The notes under the pieces were generated by a model. It saw nothing but the letters and a program-made list of their open reading frames with translations. It ran no database searches and had not been told where the DNA came from. 37,778 nt of DNA from CAVQEK01 sp964596645 (GTDB taxonomy: Bacteria > Bacteroidota > Bacteroidia > Cytophagales > Cyclobacteriaceae), in assembly GCA_964596645.1 (NCBI GenBank), contig CAZQVB010000040.1:1-37778 (forward strand), written 5' to 3'. The translations under genes were made by a program, and so were the position numbers. Numbering within the stretch: the first letter of the stretch is position 1; every line of letters begins with the position of its first letter. This document shows, piece by piece, positions 6,747-14,282 of the stretch.

Positions 6747-7514
6747 TCAATCTTTATCCATTTCTTTCAGTGTATCTGCCAGTTTTTGTTTCAAATTGCT
6801 ATGATGCTGTCCGGCCTTCGTGCCGGTGAGTGAATGCCAGCGTCCCTCCCCGGGATCAATATAATGGCCATCTTCACCGGGTAATTTTTCTGAGCCCTCT
6901 TCCTGCAAATAGTCAATGGCATATATCTTTTTCATCAACTGCTGGCCATCGGCCCAATCAATGATTTTTTCGCTTTGCTTATGCACCTGGTGTTGCGTGC
7001 AATGGCGTGTGGAAAAATGAAAGGTGAGGTCGAGCCCGGTTGTGCTGCCGCTGCTTTTATGCCGAAAACGTATCACCAGCGGGAGCTCCCTTTGGCTGCC
7101 TTCAAAAATGGCCTGGATAAGTTCCTGAGCCATACGGCTCCAGAGGTGGGGCTGACTTGGGTAAAACTGACCTGCTATGGTGGCGGATTGGATGGTAAGA
7201 ATAAGCGAATCGCTGTGCTCTTCATCGGGCTGAGCGCGAAACGTTGTTTTGTGGTATAAATCGACCAGGGCAGCACGCCAGCCCTCAATCAGATGACCCT
7301 GCCAAGTGTAATCGTCGTCGCCTGTATATCCCTCTTCCTGTATTTCATCTTGCGTCAGGTCGTCGCGGTCGTAGTACTGAAGTTTAAGATCGACTTTAAA
7401 TTCTTCGGCAGAGAGATCGAGCGCTAGCGTGTAGCTATGGGCATAAGGCGCCGGCAGTATGGCCGTATCGTAGTGTATGGTGATGGTGTGAGGATTGGCA
7501 GGTTTATCAATCAT
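6747..7514 (-). CDS. Conserved protein of unknown function
   Basis: A 255-residue soluble protein, rich in acidic residues, with no signal peptide or membrane segment. Visible stretches are an N-terminal beta-rich part (TITIHYDTAIL, YTLALDLSAEEFKVDLKLQYYDRDDLTQDE), a mid-part with WQGHLIEGWRAALVDLYHKT, and a C-terminus starting IIDWADGQQLMKKIYAIDYLQ that ends in a lysine-rich helix. I do not recognise the family. It lies between the DCC gene (79 bases away, same strand) and the divergent fucP gene, with no shared metabolic theme. Confidence 0.75.
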   Translation of the reverse strand: MIDKPANPHTITIHYDTAILPAPYAHSYTLALDLSAEEFKVDLKLQYYDRDDLTQDEIQEEGYTGDDDYTWQGHLIEGWRAALVDLYHKTTFRAQPDEEHSDSLILTIQSATIAGQFYPSQPHLWSRMAQELIQAIFEGSQRELPLVIRFRHKSSGSTTGLDLTFHFSTRHCTQHQVHKQSEKIIDWADGQQLMKKIYAIDYLQEEGSEKLPGEDGHYIDPGEGRWHSLTGTKAGQHHSNLKQKLADTLKEMDKD

Positions 7515-7620
7515 ACGGAAGCTGACTATTGTTTTACGATTTATTGGGCGAAATTATGGCCTGAGGATGTAATATACTTAGAGAATGAGGATAAATTTCG
7601 GATTAAGTAAAAGCATGTGT

Positions 7621-7638
7621 CACCATAGACCAATGGTG
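7621..7638. promoter_or_regulatory. Inverted repeat upstream of fucP
   Basis: CACCAT, six bases, ATGGTG: a 6-bp inverted repeat about 90 bases before the fucP start and in the divergent interval with the 7514 gene. It is a candidate operator, but short enough to be chance. Confidence 0.25.
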
Positions 7639-7726
7639 CCGGGCGAATACTCAATGAAAAAATTGTTAAATTCACCCGATTTTTATCGCTTTTAACCCTC
7701 TTTAATATTTTTTATAAGCCCAAAAT

Positions 7727-9034
7727 ATGACCAACACAACACCTGTATTGCTGGAGAAAAAGTACCTTTTTCCTTTCATTCTCATCACGTCTCTTTTTGC
7801 CCTGTGGGGTTTTGCCAACGACATCACCAATCCCATGGTCGCGGCTTTTAAAACAGTGATGGAAATATCCACGGCCAAAGCGGCGCTTGTTCAGTTCGCC
7901 TTTTATGGTGGCTACGGCACCATGGCTATACCCGCGGCGCTGTTTGCCATGAAGTATTCATACAAGAAAGGAATTTTACTTGGCTTGATGCTGTACGCCA
8001 TTGGGGCGTTACTTTTCTTTCCTGCGGCACAGTTTGAGATGTTCGGTTTCTTCCTTGTTTCCTATTACATACTCACTTTCGGCTTAGCGTTTTTAGAAAC
8101 CATCGCCAATCCGTACATCCTGTCGATGGGCGACCCGGCTACTGCCACACGCCGCCTCAACCTGGCCCAGTCCTTCAACCCGCTGGGCTCCATCCTCGGT
8201 ATGTTTGTGGCTTCGCAGGTGATACTGGCATCGCTCGATTCTGACAAAAGGAACGCTGCGGGCGAGTTGATTTTCTCCAATCTGAATACAGCAGACAAAG
8301 CAGTGATACGCACGCACGATCTTGCGGTGATTCGCGATCCATATGTGGTACTTGGCATAGTAGTGATCTGTATTTTTATTATCATTCTCTTATCGAAGTT
8401 GCCAAAGACAGAGAGCAAAGAGAAGGTTGATGTTCGCGCATCATTCAAGCGATTATTTGCCAATAGGCGATACATTCAGGGCGTGGTGGCGCAGGTTTTT
8501 TATGTAGGTGCCCAGATTATGTGCTGGACGTTCATCATACAATACGCCGACAACCTTGGCATAGATAAGTCTACAGCCCAGTACTACAACATATTCGCCA
8601 TGGCCTTATTTATTTTGTTTCGCTTCCTCAGCACCTTCATGATGAAGTATGTGAACTCCGCCAGGCTGCTGATGATGTTTGCCATAGGCGGCTTGCTTAC
8701 CACGTTTGGTGCAATATCCATTGTGGGCATGGCGGGGTTGTATTGCCTTATTGCTACTTCAGCCTTTATGTCGCTCATGTTCCCGACCATCTACGGTATA
8801 GCGCTCGATGGCATCGGTGAAGATGCCAAGTTGGGCGCGGCAGGCCTGGTTATGGCCATAGTGGGGGGGGCGTTGTTGCCCATATTACAAGGCGCCATCA
8901 TTGACATGGGCAGTGTGGCTGGTTTGCCGGCGGTGAACGTTTCTTATATCATCACCTTTATCTGCTTCATTGTGATAGCACTGTACGGCTACAGAATGTA
9001 TAAGTCGGGGCAGCTTCAGGAATCTCAGATTTAG
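7727..9034 (+). CDS. fucP: FucP-type sugar:proton symporter (MFS)
   Basis: A 435-residue major-facilitator permease with 12 predicted membrane helices. The first helix bears LFALWGFANDITNPMVAAFK (residues 20-39), the FucP-family signature including the Asp/Asn in helix 1. ETIANPYILSMGDP and RLNLAQSFNPLGSILG (about 124-156) are also typical. The family moves L-fucose or related sugars (hexoses, N-acetylglucosamine) with protons across the inner membrane; which sugar is not evident. No fucose isomerase or kinase is nearby, so the name reflects family, not proven substrate. Length is normal. The start is preceded by an AT-rich region without a clear Shine-Dalgarno, usual for the phylum. Confidence 0.9.
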   Translation: MTNTTPVLLEKKYLFPFILITSLFALWGFANDITNPMVAAFKTVMEISTAKAALVQFAFYGGYGTMAIPAALFAMKYSYKKGILLGLMLYAIGALLFFPAAQFEMFGFFLVSYYILTFGLAFLETIANPYILSMGDPATATRRLNLAQSFNPLGSILGMFVASQVILASLDSDKRNAAGELIFSNLNTADKAVIRTHDLAVIRDPYVVLGIVVICIFIIILLSKLPKTESKEKVDVRASFKRLFANRRYIQGVVAQVFYVGAQIMCWTFIIQYADNLGIDKSTAQYYNIFAMALFILFRFLSTFMMKYVNSARLLMMFAIGGLLTTFGAISIVGMAGLYCLIATSAFMSLMFPTIYGIALDGIGEDAKLGAAGLVMAIVGGALLPILQGAIIDMGSVAGLPAVNVSYIITFICFIVIALYGYRMYKSGQLQESQI

Positions 9035-9056
9035 GAGCGTTGTAGGTACAGGCTGA

Positions 9057-9512
9057 TCAGCAGATGTCTTCTACAACAAACTGACGGCCGTTCAGCTCGA
9101 ATTTGCTACCAGCATTCAGTCCGATCATTTTCACTGCAATGGGCGAGGTTGACGACACAAGGAAATACTGCTTGTTGTCCAGCTTCACATTGCCCAGACT
9201 GATGGCGATATAGAAGGCGCCATGATTGGTATATACCAGGCTTCCGTGCAGCACCTCGTCCGATTTTTCATACACATCAAGCTGATCTAGGGCACTCTTT
9301 AGTTTTACAGTATCGCTCAAATACTGACCGTGCTTGTCCATTTCCTGCAACATCATAGAGCTGCCGGGTTCCTGATCTCCACCACCGCTTTTACTTTCCT
9401 CCTGTGCCGCCTCCTGTGCATCGCGATATGCTTCGCGGGCCTGATCTATCCTGTCCTGAAGCAACTGCTGGCAATGCTGGTATAGTTTTCTTTTCAGTTG
9501 TATCGTTTCCAT
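9057..9512 (-). CDS. GreA/GreB-like factor (divergent)
   Basis: A 151-residue protein with two parts. The N-terminal ~80 residues are helical and charged, with a loop GGGDQEPGSS where GreA has its coiled-coil tip, and the hydrophobic pattern of an antiparallel coil. The C-terminal part contains YFLVSSTSPIAVKMIGLNAG and ends in a short FELNGRQFVVEDI strand pair, closely matching the FKBP-like C-terminal domain of GreA (SP-x-x-x-x-x-x-G-x-x-x-G, then the final beta strands). Such proteins in Bacteroidota are sometimes mislabelled 3-oxoacyl-ACP synthase. Role by inference: binding the RNA polymerase secondary channel. The usual paired acidic residues at the coil tip are not clear, so cleavage activity is doubtful. 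Confidence 0.75.
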   Translation of the reverse strand: METIQLKRKLYQHCQQLLQDRIDQAREAYRDAQEAAQEESKSGGGDQEPGSSMMLQEMDKHGQYLSDTVKLKSALDQLDVYEKSDEVLHGSLVYTNHGAFYIAISLGNVKLDNKQYFLVSSTSPIAVKMIGLNAGSKFELNGRQFVVEDIC

Positions 9513-9580
9513 TCCCTTTTTTCAGCTATAATTTATTGATGTTGGTGATTTTTGATCTTTTGCAAAAAGATAAGAGCGCG

Positions 9581-9588
9581 CAAAGGTA
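9581..9588 (-). promoter_or_regulatory. Candidate -7 box of the GreA-like gene
   Basis: On the minus strand the sequence is TACCTTTG, a perfect TAnnTTTG box, about 70 bases upstream of the start codon at 9512. No good -33 TTTG lies 19 bases upstream. Confidence 0.35.
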
Positions 9589-9617
9589 AAAAAATGAAAT
9601 GAATCCTGACCAGGTAA

Positions 9618-10643
9618 TTATAAAGTGTCCTGCACGCTCACTGGTGTGGGAGATGTTTGCTTTTGATATACATGCTGAAAAAAGGCTTCAATGGCTTCTG
9701 TATACCGGGTTTGGGTGGCGGGTGATTGATACAGCTTCACATGATCTGGCCCGCTAAAATAATGCACCCGGATGGCGTCTGGTGATAACTTTTTCAGCTC
9801 CTGCTGGAGAATGGGTGCCGGGGTGGTGTCATCATTCATGCTTTGCAAAATCAGCACAGGTATGTCGATGTGCTGCAATTGCGTCGATAAATTCATGTGT
9901 TCGGCATAACCGTCCGTTTCTTCATTGAGCAGTGCGAACGTGCGCTCGAAAATTGGACCGGGCATATACATTTTTTGCGCTTCATACTTCAGTACCTCTT
10001 TCACGTTGCTCAATGGGCTGTCGAGCAGAATGGCATCTACGCTTATGTCGCTGTCTTGCAACAATTGCTGCAGATCTTGCCGGTGCAGTAAAGTAGTGAT
10101 GGTGATGGCGCCCATGGAAAATCCGTACAGCACAAAATGCCGCTGTCCGTACTGCTGGTGCACACGCAGTAATCCACCGGCCAGATCTTCCGCAAACTTG
10201 TATCCCATATACGTATCTGCAGCATCAGACTGCCCGGAGTTTCTGAGGTCGGGCAGAAAAAAATTATACGTGCTGTCAAGTCCCAGGCTATCGAATAAGG
10301 CCAGGTATTTCATTGGCTTCAGCCTGTTGGATGTACGGCCATGCACCAGCACGATGCATTGGTCGGAGGGTGTACGACCACCAATATACCAGGCACTGAG
10401 TCGCAGGCTGTCTTTGACCGATAAAAATGCTAATTCTTCCACTTCCGTAAAACCATAGTCCGTGGGGTTGCTGTGTCGGCCAATGCCATAATCGGCCCGC
10501 ATGGAGTCATAATCAAGTACAGACGCAAAGGTGTACGGCACGTATTGCGTGATCATATTGAGTGCATAGTGAGGCACGAACCAATATGCCGCTGCCGCCA
10601 ATAAGGCAATGGAGAGGAAAATGATTAACAGGACTCGCTTCAT
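9618..10643 (-). CDS. Membrane-anchored alpha/beta hydrolase
   Basis: A 341-residue protein with an uncleaved or cleavable N-terminal hydrophobic segment (residues 4-24). The alpha/beta hydrolase core shows the oxyanion element VLVHGRTSN (98-106), the nucleophile elbow G174-F-S176-M-G178, an acid within MNDDTTP (D271 or D272) and the catalytic histidine in GPDHVKLY (H301). The fold is that of small serine hydrolases related to FrsA/BD-FAE-type esterases; substrate unknown. A short lid stretch lies around residues 213-250. It is divergent from the small reading frame at 10655 and stands alone as a transcription unit. Confidence 0.88.
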   Translation of the reverse strand: MKRVLLIIFLSIALLAAAAYWFVPHYALNMITQYVPYTFASVLDYDSMRADYGIGRHSNPTDYGFTEVEELAFLSVKDSLRLSAWYIGGRTPSDQCIVLVHGRTSNRLKPMKYLALFDSLGLDSTYNFFLPDLRNSGQSDAADTYMGYKFAEDLAGGLLRVHQQYGQRHFVLYGFSMGAITITTLLHRQDLQQLLQDSDISVDAILLDSPLSNVKEVLKYEAQKMYMPGPIFERTFALLNEETDGYAEHMNLSTQLQHIDIPVLILQSMNDDTTPAPILQQELKKLSPDAIRVHYFSGPDHVKLYQSPATQTRYTEAIEAFFQHVYQKQTSPTPVSVQDTL

Positions 10644-10654
10644 GTAGTAGGAAT

Positions 10655-10768
10655 ATGAAAACTGAAAGATACTGGCTCCGGCTAAGATTTGGAAGCACCT
10701 GGCAGGCCCTGCTGCTTATTGTTGCCGTGGTCAGCGGCGATTTTCTGCACATTTCTAACACCATATAA
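10655..10768 (+). CDS. Possible small membrane peptide or gene remnant
   Basis: A 37-codon frame starting MKTERYWLRLR, followed by a hydrophobic stretch ALLLIVAVVSG and ending HISNTI. It starts 11 bases from the start codon of the divergent hydrolase and runs into the first copy of the 10741 repeat, so it is not a comfortable gene. It could be a truncated gene start, a leader peptide, or chance. Evidence is weak. Confidence 0.2.
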   Translation: MKTERYWLRLRFGSTWQALLLIVAVVSGDFLHISNTI

Positions 10769-10870
10769 TTTTGAACACATTCCCGGGCATACGTTCAACC
10801 GCTAAAAAATTCCTGCTTTCGCTGTTCGGTGCTCTGTTGGCTATAGCCGTGGACTGTATACATGGATAAG
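10741..10870 (+). repeat. Diverged direct repeat, copy A
   Basis: About 130 bases that align, at roughly 70 percent by eye, to 11816-11944. The best-conserved blocks are TTTTCTGCACATTT at the left end, then CTTTCGCTGTTCG, TCTGTTGGCTATAGCCG (with the 10-base palindrome GGCTATAGCC) and CATGGATAAG (CATGGGTAAG in copy B). Within copy A one frame encodes a signal-like stretch FLLSLFGALLAIAV; in copy B the same frame is interrupted. The two copies flank the barrel gene at 11061. The rest of the 10644-11060 interval contains only a possible leader (10922-11060). Confidence 0.7.
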
Positions 10871-10921
10871 GAAAATGGACTGTTGATTATGTTATAGAAT
10901 TGATGCAATTTCAGTCAGGAA

Positions 10922-10955
10922 TTTGTGTCTTATTTTCTGTTTAATTCTATCTTAG
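10922..10955 (+). promoter_or_regulatory. Candidate promoter of the 11061 barrel gene
   Basis: TTTG (10922-10925), 22 bases, TATCTTAG (10948-10955), a looser match to the Bacteroidota TTTG/TAnnTTTG promoter; the spacing is longer than usual. Transcription would start near 10962 and give a leader of about 100 bases. Confidence 0.35.
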
Positions 10956-11002
10956 TTAAAACTTTTTCAGATTTCATTTAAGGGTATTGTCTTTTTAGTT
11001 CA

Positions 11003-11026
11003 GGTTTCTGGCGGAAACCATTTTTT
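11003..11026 (+). terminator. Terminator-like hairpin in the leader of the 11061 gene
   Basis: GGTTTC (11003-11008), loop TGGCG, GAAACC (11014-11019), then ATTTTTTC. It has the form of a weak rho-independent terminator on the plus strand, 34 bases before the ATG. It could end a short transcript from the repeat region or act as an attenuator for the barrel gene. Confidence 0.4.
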
Positions 11027-11060
11027 CATTGAAGTTCTCTAACTCTAACCACCGTCATTC

Positions 11061-11780
11061 ATGCGCCTAATTTTTTTTAACCTACTACTCGTCATATCGC
11101 TCTCAGCAACAGGGCAAAACCGTACCGGCCTGGAACTCTCTCTGCTGGGCACCTACAGCAACATTGTGGTGCCGGGTGCTTTGTCTTCTCGATTTGATGA
11201 GGCTAAATCTGGCCTGGGCAATGATATAGCTTTTGGAGTAGAAGTGCCCTTTAGCTATAACAAGTTGGCCTTTCGCACCGGCTTGCGCTCCTGGAGTTTT
11301 CCATTCGACCATCAGCATACCCAGCGACGAAGCAGCGGTCCGGACGTGGTGATTTCGGAAGAAGGTAATATTCGCTATACAGGCATCTATCTTCGGCTCG
11401 ATCGTACCTGGGAACGGTTTTTCGTCACAGGCGGCTTTGATATATCCGTAGCCAATACGTACAGGAACGATTATACCATGAGTGAAAAATCTGGTAAGGT
11501 GATCCGGAGGGAGGAAAACAGAAAGGAGTCTGTGCTTACGGATAATTTTAGAAATCAGATCAACCTTGTATTGGGGGCAGGGCCTACTTTTCCTTTGGGA
11601 GAAAAATCCAGGCTTAAAGCAACCCTGGCGATTGTAGTACCATTCAGTTCAATGTACGACAGTGGAGTGAGACTGAAACAAATTTACGTACCCTCCGGTT
11701 CTCCGGCACCCGACGGCGAACCCAATTTGCATTTTTTTCCTGTGTTCAAATTTGGCTTGAGTTATACTTTTTGGACTTAA
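11061..11780 (+). CDS. Outer-membrane beta-barrel protein
   Basis: A 239-residue exported protein. Residues 1-18 form a signal peptide (RLIFFNLLLVISLSATGQ, cleavage near GQ-N). The rest alternates polar and hydrophobic residues in strand-length pieces (LELSLLGTYSN, IAFGVEVPF, KLAFRTGLRSWSF, RYTGIYLRLD, FFVTGGFDISVA) and ends in an aromatic strand (FGLSYTFW), the signal for barrel insertion. This fits small outer-membrane beta-barrels of the phylum; ligand or role unknown. A terminator-like hairpin precedes it and copies of a ~130-base repeat flank it on both sides. No partner gene is close on the same strand. Confidence 0.8.
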   Translation: MRLIFFNLLLVISLSATGQNRTGLELSLLGTYSNIVVPGALSSRFDEAKSGLGNDIAFGVEVPFSYNKLAFRTGLRSWSFPFDHQHTQRRSSGPDVVISEEGNIRYTGIYLRLDRTWERFFVTGGFDISVANTYRNDYTMSEKSGKVIRREENRKESVLTDNFRNQINLVLGAGPTFPLGEKSRLKATLAIVVPFSSMYDSGVRLKQIYVPSGSPAPDGEPNLHFFPVFKFGLSYTFWT

Positions 11781-11786
11781 TGCAAA

Positions 11787-11817
11787 CTAAAAACCTTTGC
11801 GAAGGTCAGGCGGTTTT
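11787..11817 (+). terminator. Weak terminator after the barrel gene
   Basis: An imperfect hairpin formed by AAAACC and GGTTTT with an inner CCTT/AAGG pair, followed by a T-run, about ten bases after the stop at 11780. Confidence 0.35.
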
Positions 11818-11944
11818 TTCTGCACATTTTACCACAATTAATATTGAACACACACGAGCACATTCTTACGGAAAAAATGATCCTTCTTTCGCTGTTCGAT
11901 GTCTGTTGGCTATAGCCGCGGAGTATATGCATGGGTAAGAATTT
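11816..11944 (+). repeat. Diverged direct repeat, copy B
   Basis: Aligns in the same orientation with 10741-10870 (copy A). It shares TTTTCTGCACATTT, CTTTCGCTGTTCG and the palindromic TTGGCTATAGCCG block, and has several short indels, so any coding frame shared with copy A is broken here. It ends about 60 bases before the 3' end of the minus-strand gene at 12002. Confidence 0.7.
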
Positions 11945-12001
11945 TGCGGTAGGAAAACGGGTGCACTACGACTTTCGACCAATTAGATTGATGTTTAATT
12001 T

Positions 12002-12937
12002 TTAATCTTTAATCCTGGCCAAATCCATAAGAGCCTTTTTAGATGACATCTCCTTGAGTGTGTAGTACTTGTATTTTCTGTTATCAGCATACCTTTCTAC
12101 TACTTGGTAGTATTTTGTGTACTCCGGCGTGACCCACAACAGAGCGTCTTCGTGAATATTATTAGAAAAATCCACAGGGAAGGAATAGAAAGCCGCGGAC
12201 TCGATAGTGAGCTTTTTACCCGGTGTCAGGGTGTATTCAGTTTCGTCAATTCGTATTTTCGAGGGAGGAACTTTGCTTTTTCGGGCATAAATCACCGCCT
12301 GGCCGGTTTGTTCGCGATCTTCTATTTTGTGGTACTTTCTCAAAAGATACCTTAAGACAGTGATTCGTATGTTGTCATAAGAAAATTTATAATCATCACT
12401 TAATATCTCCGCTTTAATAGTGGGATCATCGCCTAAATATCGAATAAGCGCCTCTCGCTCATCTTTAAAATTAAATTTGACTACTGCATTGCTGCCTATA
12501 AAACTGACCTCCTTACTGGCTGAATCGCCAATGTAAAGATTGCTAGTGCAGGAAGTGGTGCCATTATAGCCAGAGACGCAGTTAATATCCTGGTAAAGTA
12601 TAACATCACCAAAGGCTATAGCCACAGGAAATATAATTTTGTCTTCGTCGGCTGTCAATACGGGGAACTTTGTGAATTGCGAAGACGAATTACACAGGTA
12701 TGCCACCTGAGTGACATCTAAAACACCTGTTTCTACATAGGTTGTCTTTTGGTACCCGAATTTCCTTTTTGTGTCTTCGTTTTTAACTTCTTCTTTCAGT
12801 ATGATCTTACCTTTATTTATAGAATACGAGGCTGGTATTTTTTCCCCGTTTTTCATCCGAAAAAAGTTCTGGGCTATCAGATGGTTTGAAGAAGCTGTAA
12901 ACACAACTAGGAGAAACAGGCAGGCTGACTTTAACAT
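12002..12937 (-). CDS. Secreted protein of unknown function
   Basis: A 311-residue protein with a clear signal peptide (residues 3-22, ending HLIAQ-N). The mature part is beta-rich and lysine-rich, with MKNGEKIPASYSINKGKIILKEE near the start and a pair of cysteines 10 residues apart (INCVSGYNGTTSCTSN) that could form a disulfide in the periplasm. The C-terminal third has PPSKIRIDETEYTLTPGKKLTI and ends in a short charged helix. No catalytic motif or named domain is recognised. It is more AT-rich and lysine-rich than the housekeeping block, and stands alone between a repeat copy and a gene remnant. Confidence 0.75.
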   Translation of the reverse strand: MLKSACLFLLVVFTASSNHLIAQNFFRMKNGEKIPASYSINKGKIILKEEVKNEDTKRKFGYQKTTYVETGVLDVTQVAYLCNSSSQFTKFPVLTADEDKIIFPVAIAFGDVILYQDINCVSGYNGTTSCTSNLYIGDSASKEVSFIGSNAVVKFNFKDEREALIRYLGDDPTIKAEILSDDYKFSYDNIRITVLRYLLRKYHKIEDREQTGQAVIYARKSKVPPSKIRIDETEYTLTPGKKLTIESAAFYSFPVDFSNNIHEDALLWVTPEYTKYYQVVERYADNRKYKYYTLKEMSSKKALMDLARIKD

Positions 12938-13166
12938 GGTTAATAATTGATTTTAAAGCAGAATAATTCCAATTGTCAATTTAAATTTAATTAATAAATA
13001 ATGCATTTTTACCATAAATAAACGCTTCAAATCGACGCTTTTTTTTCAGGCGAGCTTATTAAGAAACACCGAGTTCCAGAGGACATAATGAAATATCTAA
13101 ATCATTTATCTCAATAAATTCCTCATCAAGGCTAGTCTGGCAAAGGACCAATAGCACAAACCCGCT

Positions 13167-13292
13167 ATGTCTACTAAGTTCCGCACGCTCGGAGGCAACC
13201 TACACGAGTATCAAAAGTGTGTTCAAAGTCCAGAAGCCTGCTGGACGCAAATAGCCGAAACCTTCTATTGGCGTAAGCCCTGGAGTAGAGTG
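13167..13292 (+). pseudogene. acs: 5' fragment of an acetyl-CoA synthetase gene
   Basis: The 42 codons from the ATG at 13167 encode residues typical of the N-terminus of acetyl-CoA synthetase: HEYQKCVQSPEACWTQIAET (compare EYQ-x-S-V-x-x-PE-x-FW-x-x-x-AE), then FYWRKPWSRV. The conserved Ser and Phe of that motif are both Cys here and the similarity stops after WSRV, where the rest of the enzyme (about 600 residues) is missing. The frame happens to stay open into the lipoprotein gene downstream, but that is probably chance. A broken remnant of acs left by a rearrangement. Confidence 0.75.
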
Positions 13293-13397
13293 TTTATGTT
13301 CGAACGCTGCCAACGCGCCACATTTTCATTCCGCGTGCATTGCATATCTGGAATTAAATTGATTTATTCGGAAATACAGTACCTAAAACTTACGTGC

Positions 13398-14198
13398 ATG
13401 ATCAGTGTGATACAAAGAGGTTTCAACAGGTTTCTGCTCTTCACTATGGTGGGAGCAGCTTTTATGATGTTTTCCTGTAGCGAAGATGACGATCCTTTGC
13501 CGTCGGCAGAGCCGTCTTTTGAAGTCATTACAGCCAATCCGGAGGTGGGTATGCCGGTAAAATTTGGCAATCTTTCAAAAAACGCATCCAGTTACGAATG
13601 GAACTTTGGCGATGGCAGCGCCACTTCTACTGCCGTTTCGCCCACACATACCTATGACGATGCCGGCACCTATATGGTGACGCTTACGGCCACCACCGAA
13701 GATGACCAGGTGAGCAAAGACAGCATGCAGGTAAAAATAGGCCAGCGACTGCTGACCGGCATATTCATCAACGACATCAATTTTTTCACCAGTGATGGCA
13801 TGCCCTGGGATGAGGACTCAGGTCCCGACGTCATATTTTTCATATATCCGGTATCCGACGAAGCCAGCGGACTGGGCAATGGTGGTAATCCTGTGGAAAA
13901 TGTGTTGCCTAGAACCGCCAACCCAGTGCAGGGACAAAACTACATTCCTTTCGGATATGAGATACCCACCACGGGCGCTGACTTTCCGGTGGTGCTCACC
14001 GACGAGGAGTGGGGCGTAGAACTGTACGATTATGATCCGGGAGCCACGCCTGCTGAAGATGATTTTCAAAACATGATAAGCTTTGCTGTCAATCCGGTTA
14101 CCAATTCTACTGCCATTGTAGATGAAGCTACTGGTGAAGGTGTGCTGCGCCTGGTGAGCAGGGGCTTTGATGTTTTTATCACCTTCGAGATTGATTAA
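13398..14198 (+). CDS. PKD-domain lipoprotein
   Basis: A 266-residue protein. The start at 13398 gives a lipoprotein signal (FNRFLLFTMVGAAFMMFSC, lipid Cys at about residue 27) followed by an acidic SEDDDPLP linker. A PKD domain follows at about residues 40-115, recognised from SSYEWNFGDGSATSTAVSPT, HTYDDAGTYMVTLTA. The C-terminal 150 residues have a beta-rich pattern (GIFINDINFFTSDG, ...VFITFEID) and no recognised domain. PKD domains here typically mediate protein or carbohydrate contacts at the cell surface. The frame is open to 13167, but the upstream part is a remnant of acs and lacks a signal, so the internal start is preferred. Confidence 0.82.
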   Translation: MISVIQRGFNRFLLFTMVGAAFMMFSCSEDDDPLPSAEPSFEVITANPEVGMPVKFGNLSKNASSYEWNFGDGSATSTAVSPTHTYDDAGTYMVTLTATTEDDQVSKDSMQVKIGQRLLTGIFINDINFFTSDGMPWDEDSGPDVIFFIYPVSDEASGLGNGGNPVENVLPRTANPVQGQNYIPFGYEIPTTGADFPVVLTDEEWGVELYDYDPGATPAEDDFQNMISFAVNPVTNSTAIVDEATGEGVLRLVSRGFDVFITFEID

Positions 14199-14220
14199 GA
14201 GCAATCATTCAGCATCAAGA

Positions 14221-14264
14221 TAACACAAAGAAGGTCATCCGTTGGGATGACCTTCTTTGTGTTA
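14221..14264. terminator. 20-bp perfect hairpin between converging genes
   Basis: Two 20-base arms, left beginning TAACACAAAG and right ending CTTTGTGTTA, pair perfectly around a GTTG loop (14241-14244). It lies 22 bases after the lipoprotein stop and 18 bases after the rny stop, so it can end transcripts from both sides. Confidence 0.8.
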
Positions 14265-14282
14265 CAGACTGTAGCAAGCAAC

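Noticed and set aside
13167..14198. One 343-residue protein
   Set aside because: The first 42 codons are an acs remnant, and the ATG at 13398 gives a proper lipoprotein signal. The longer frame has no signal peptide.
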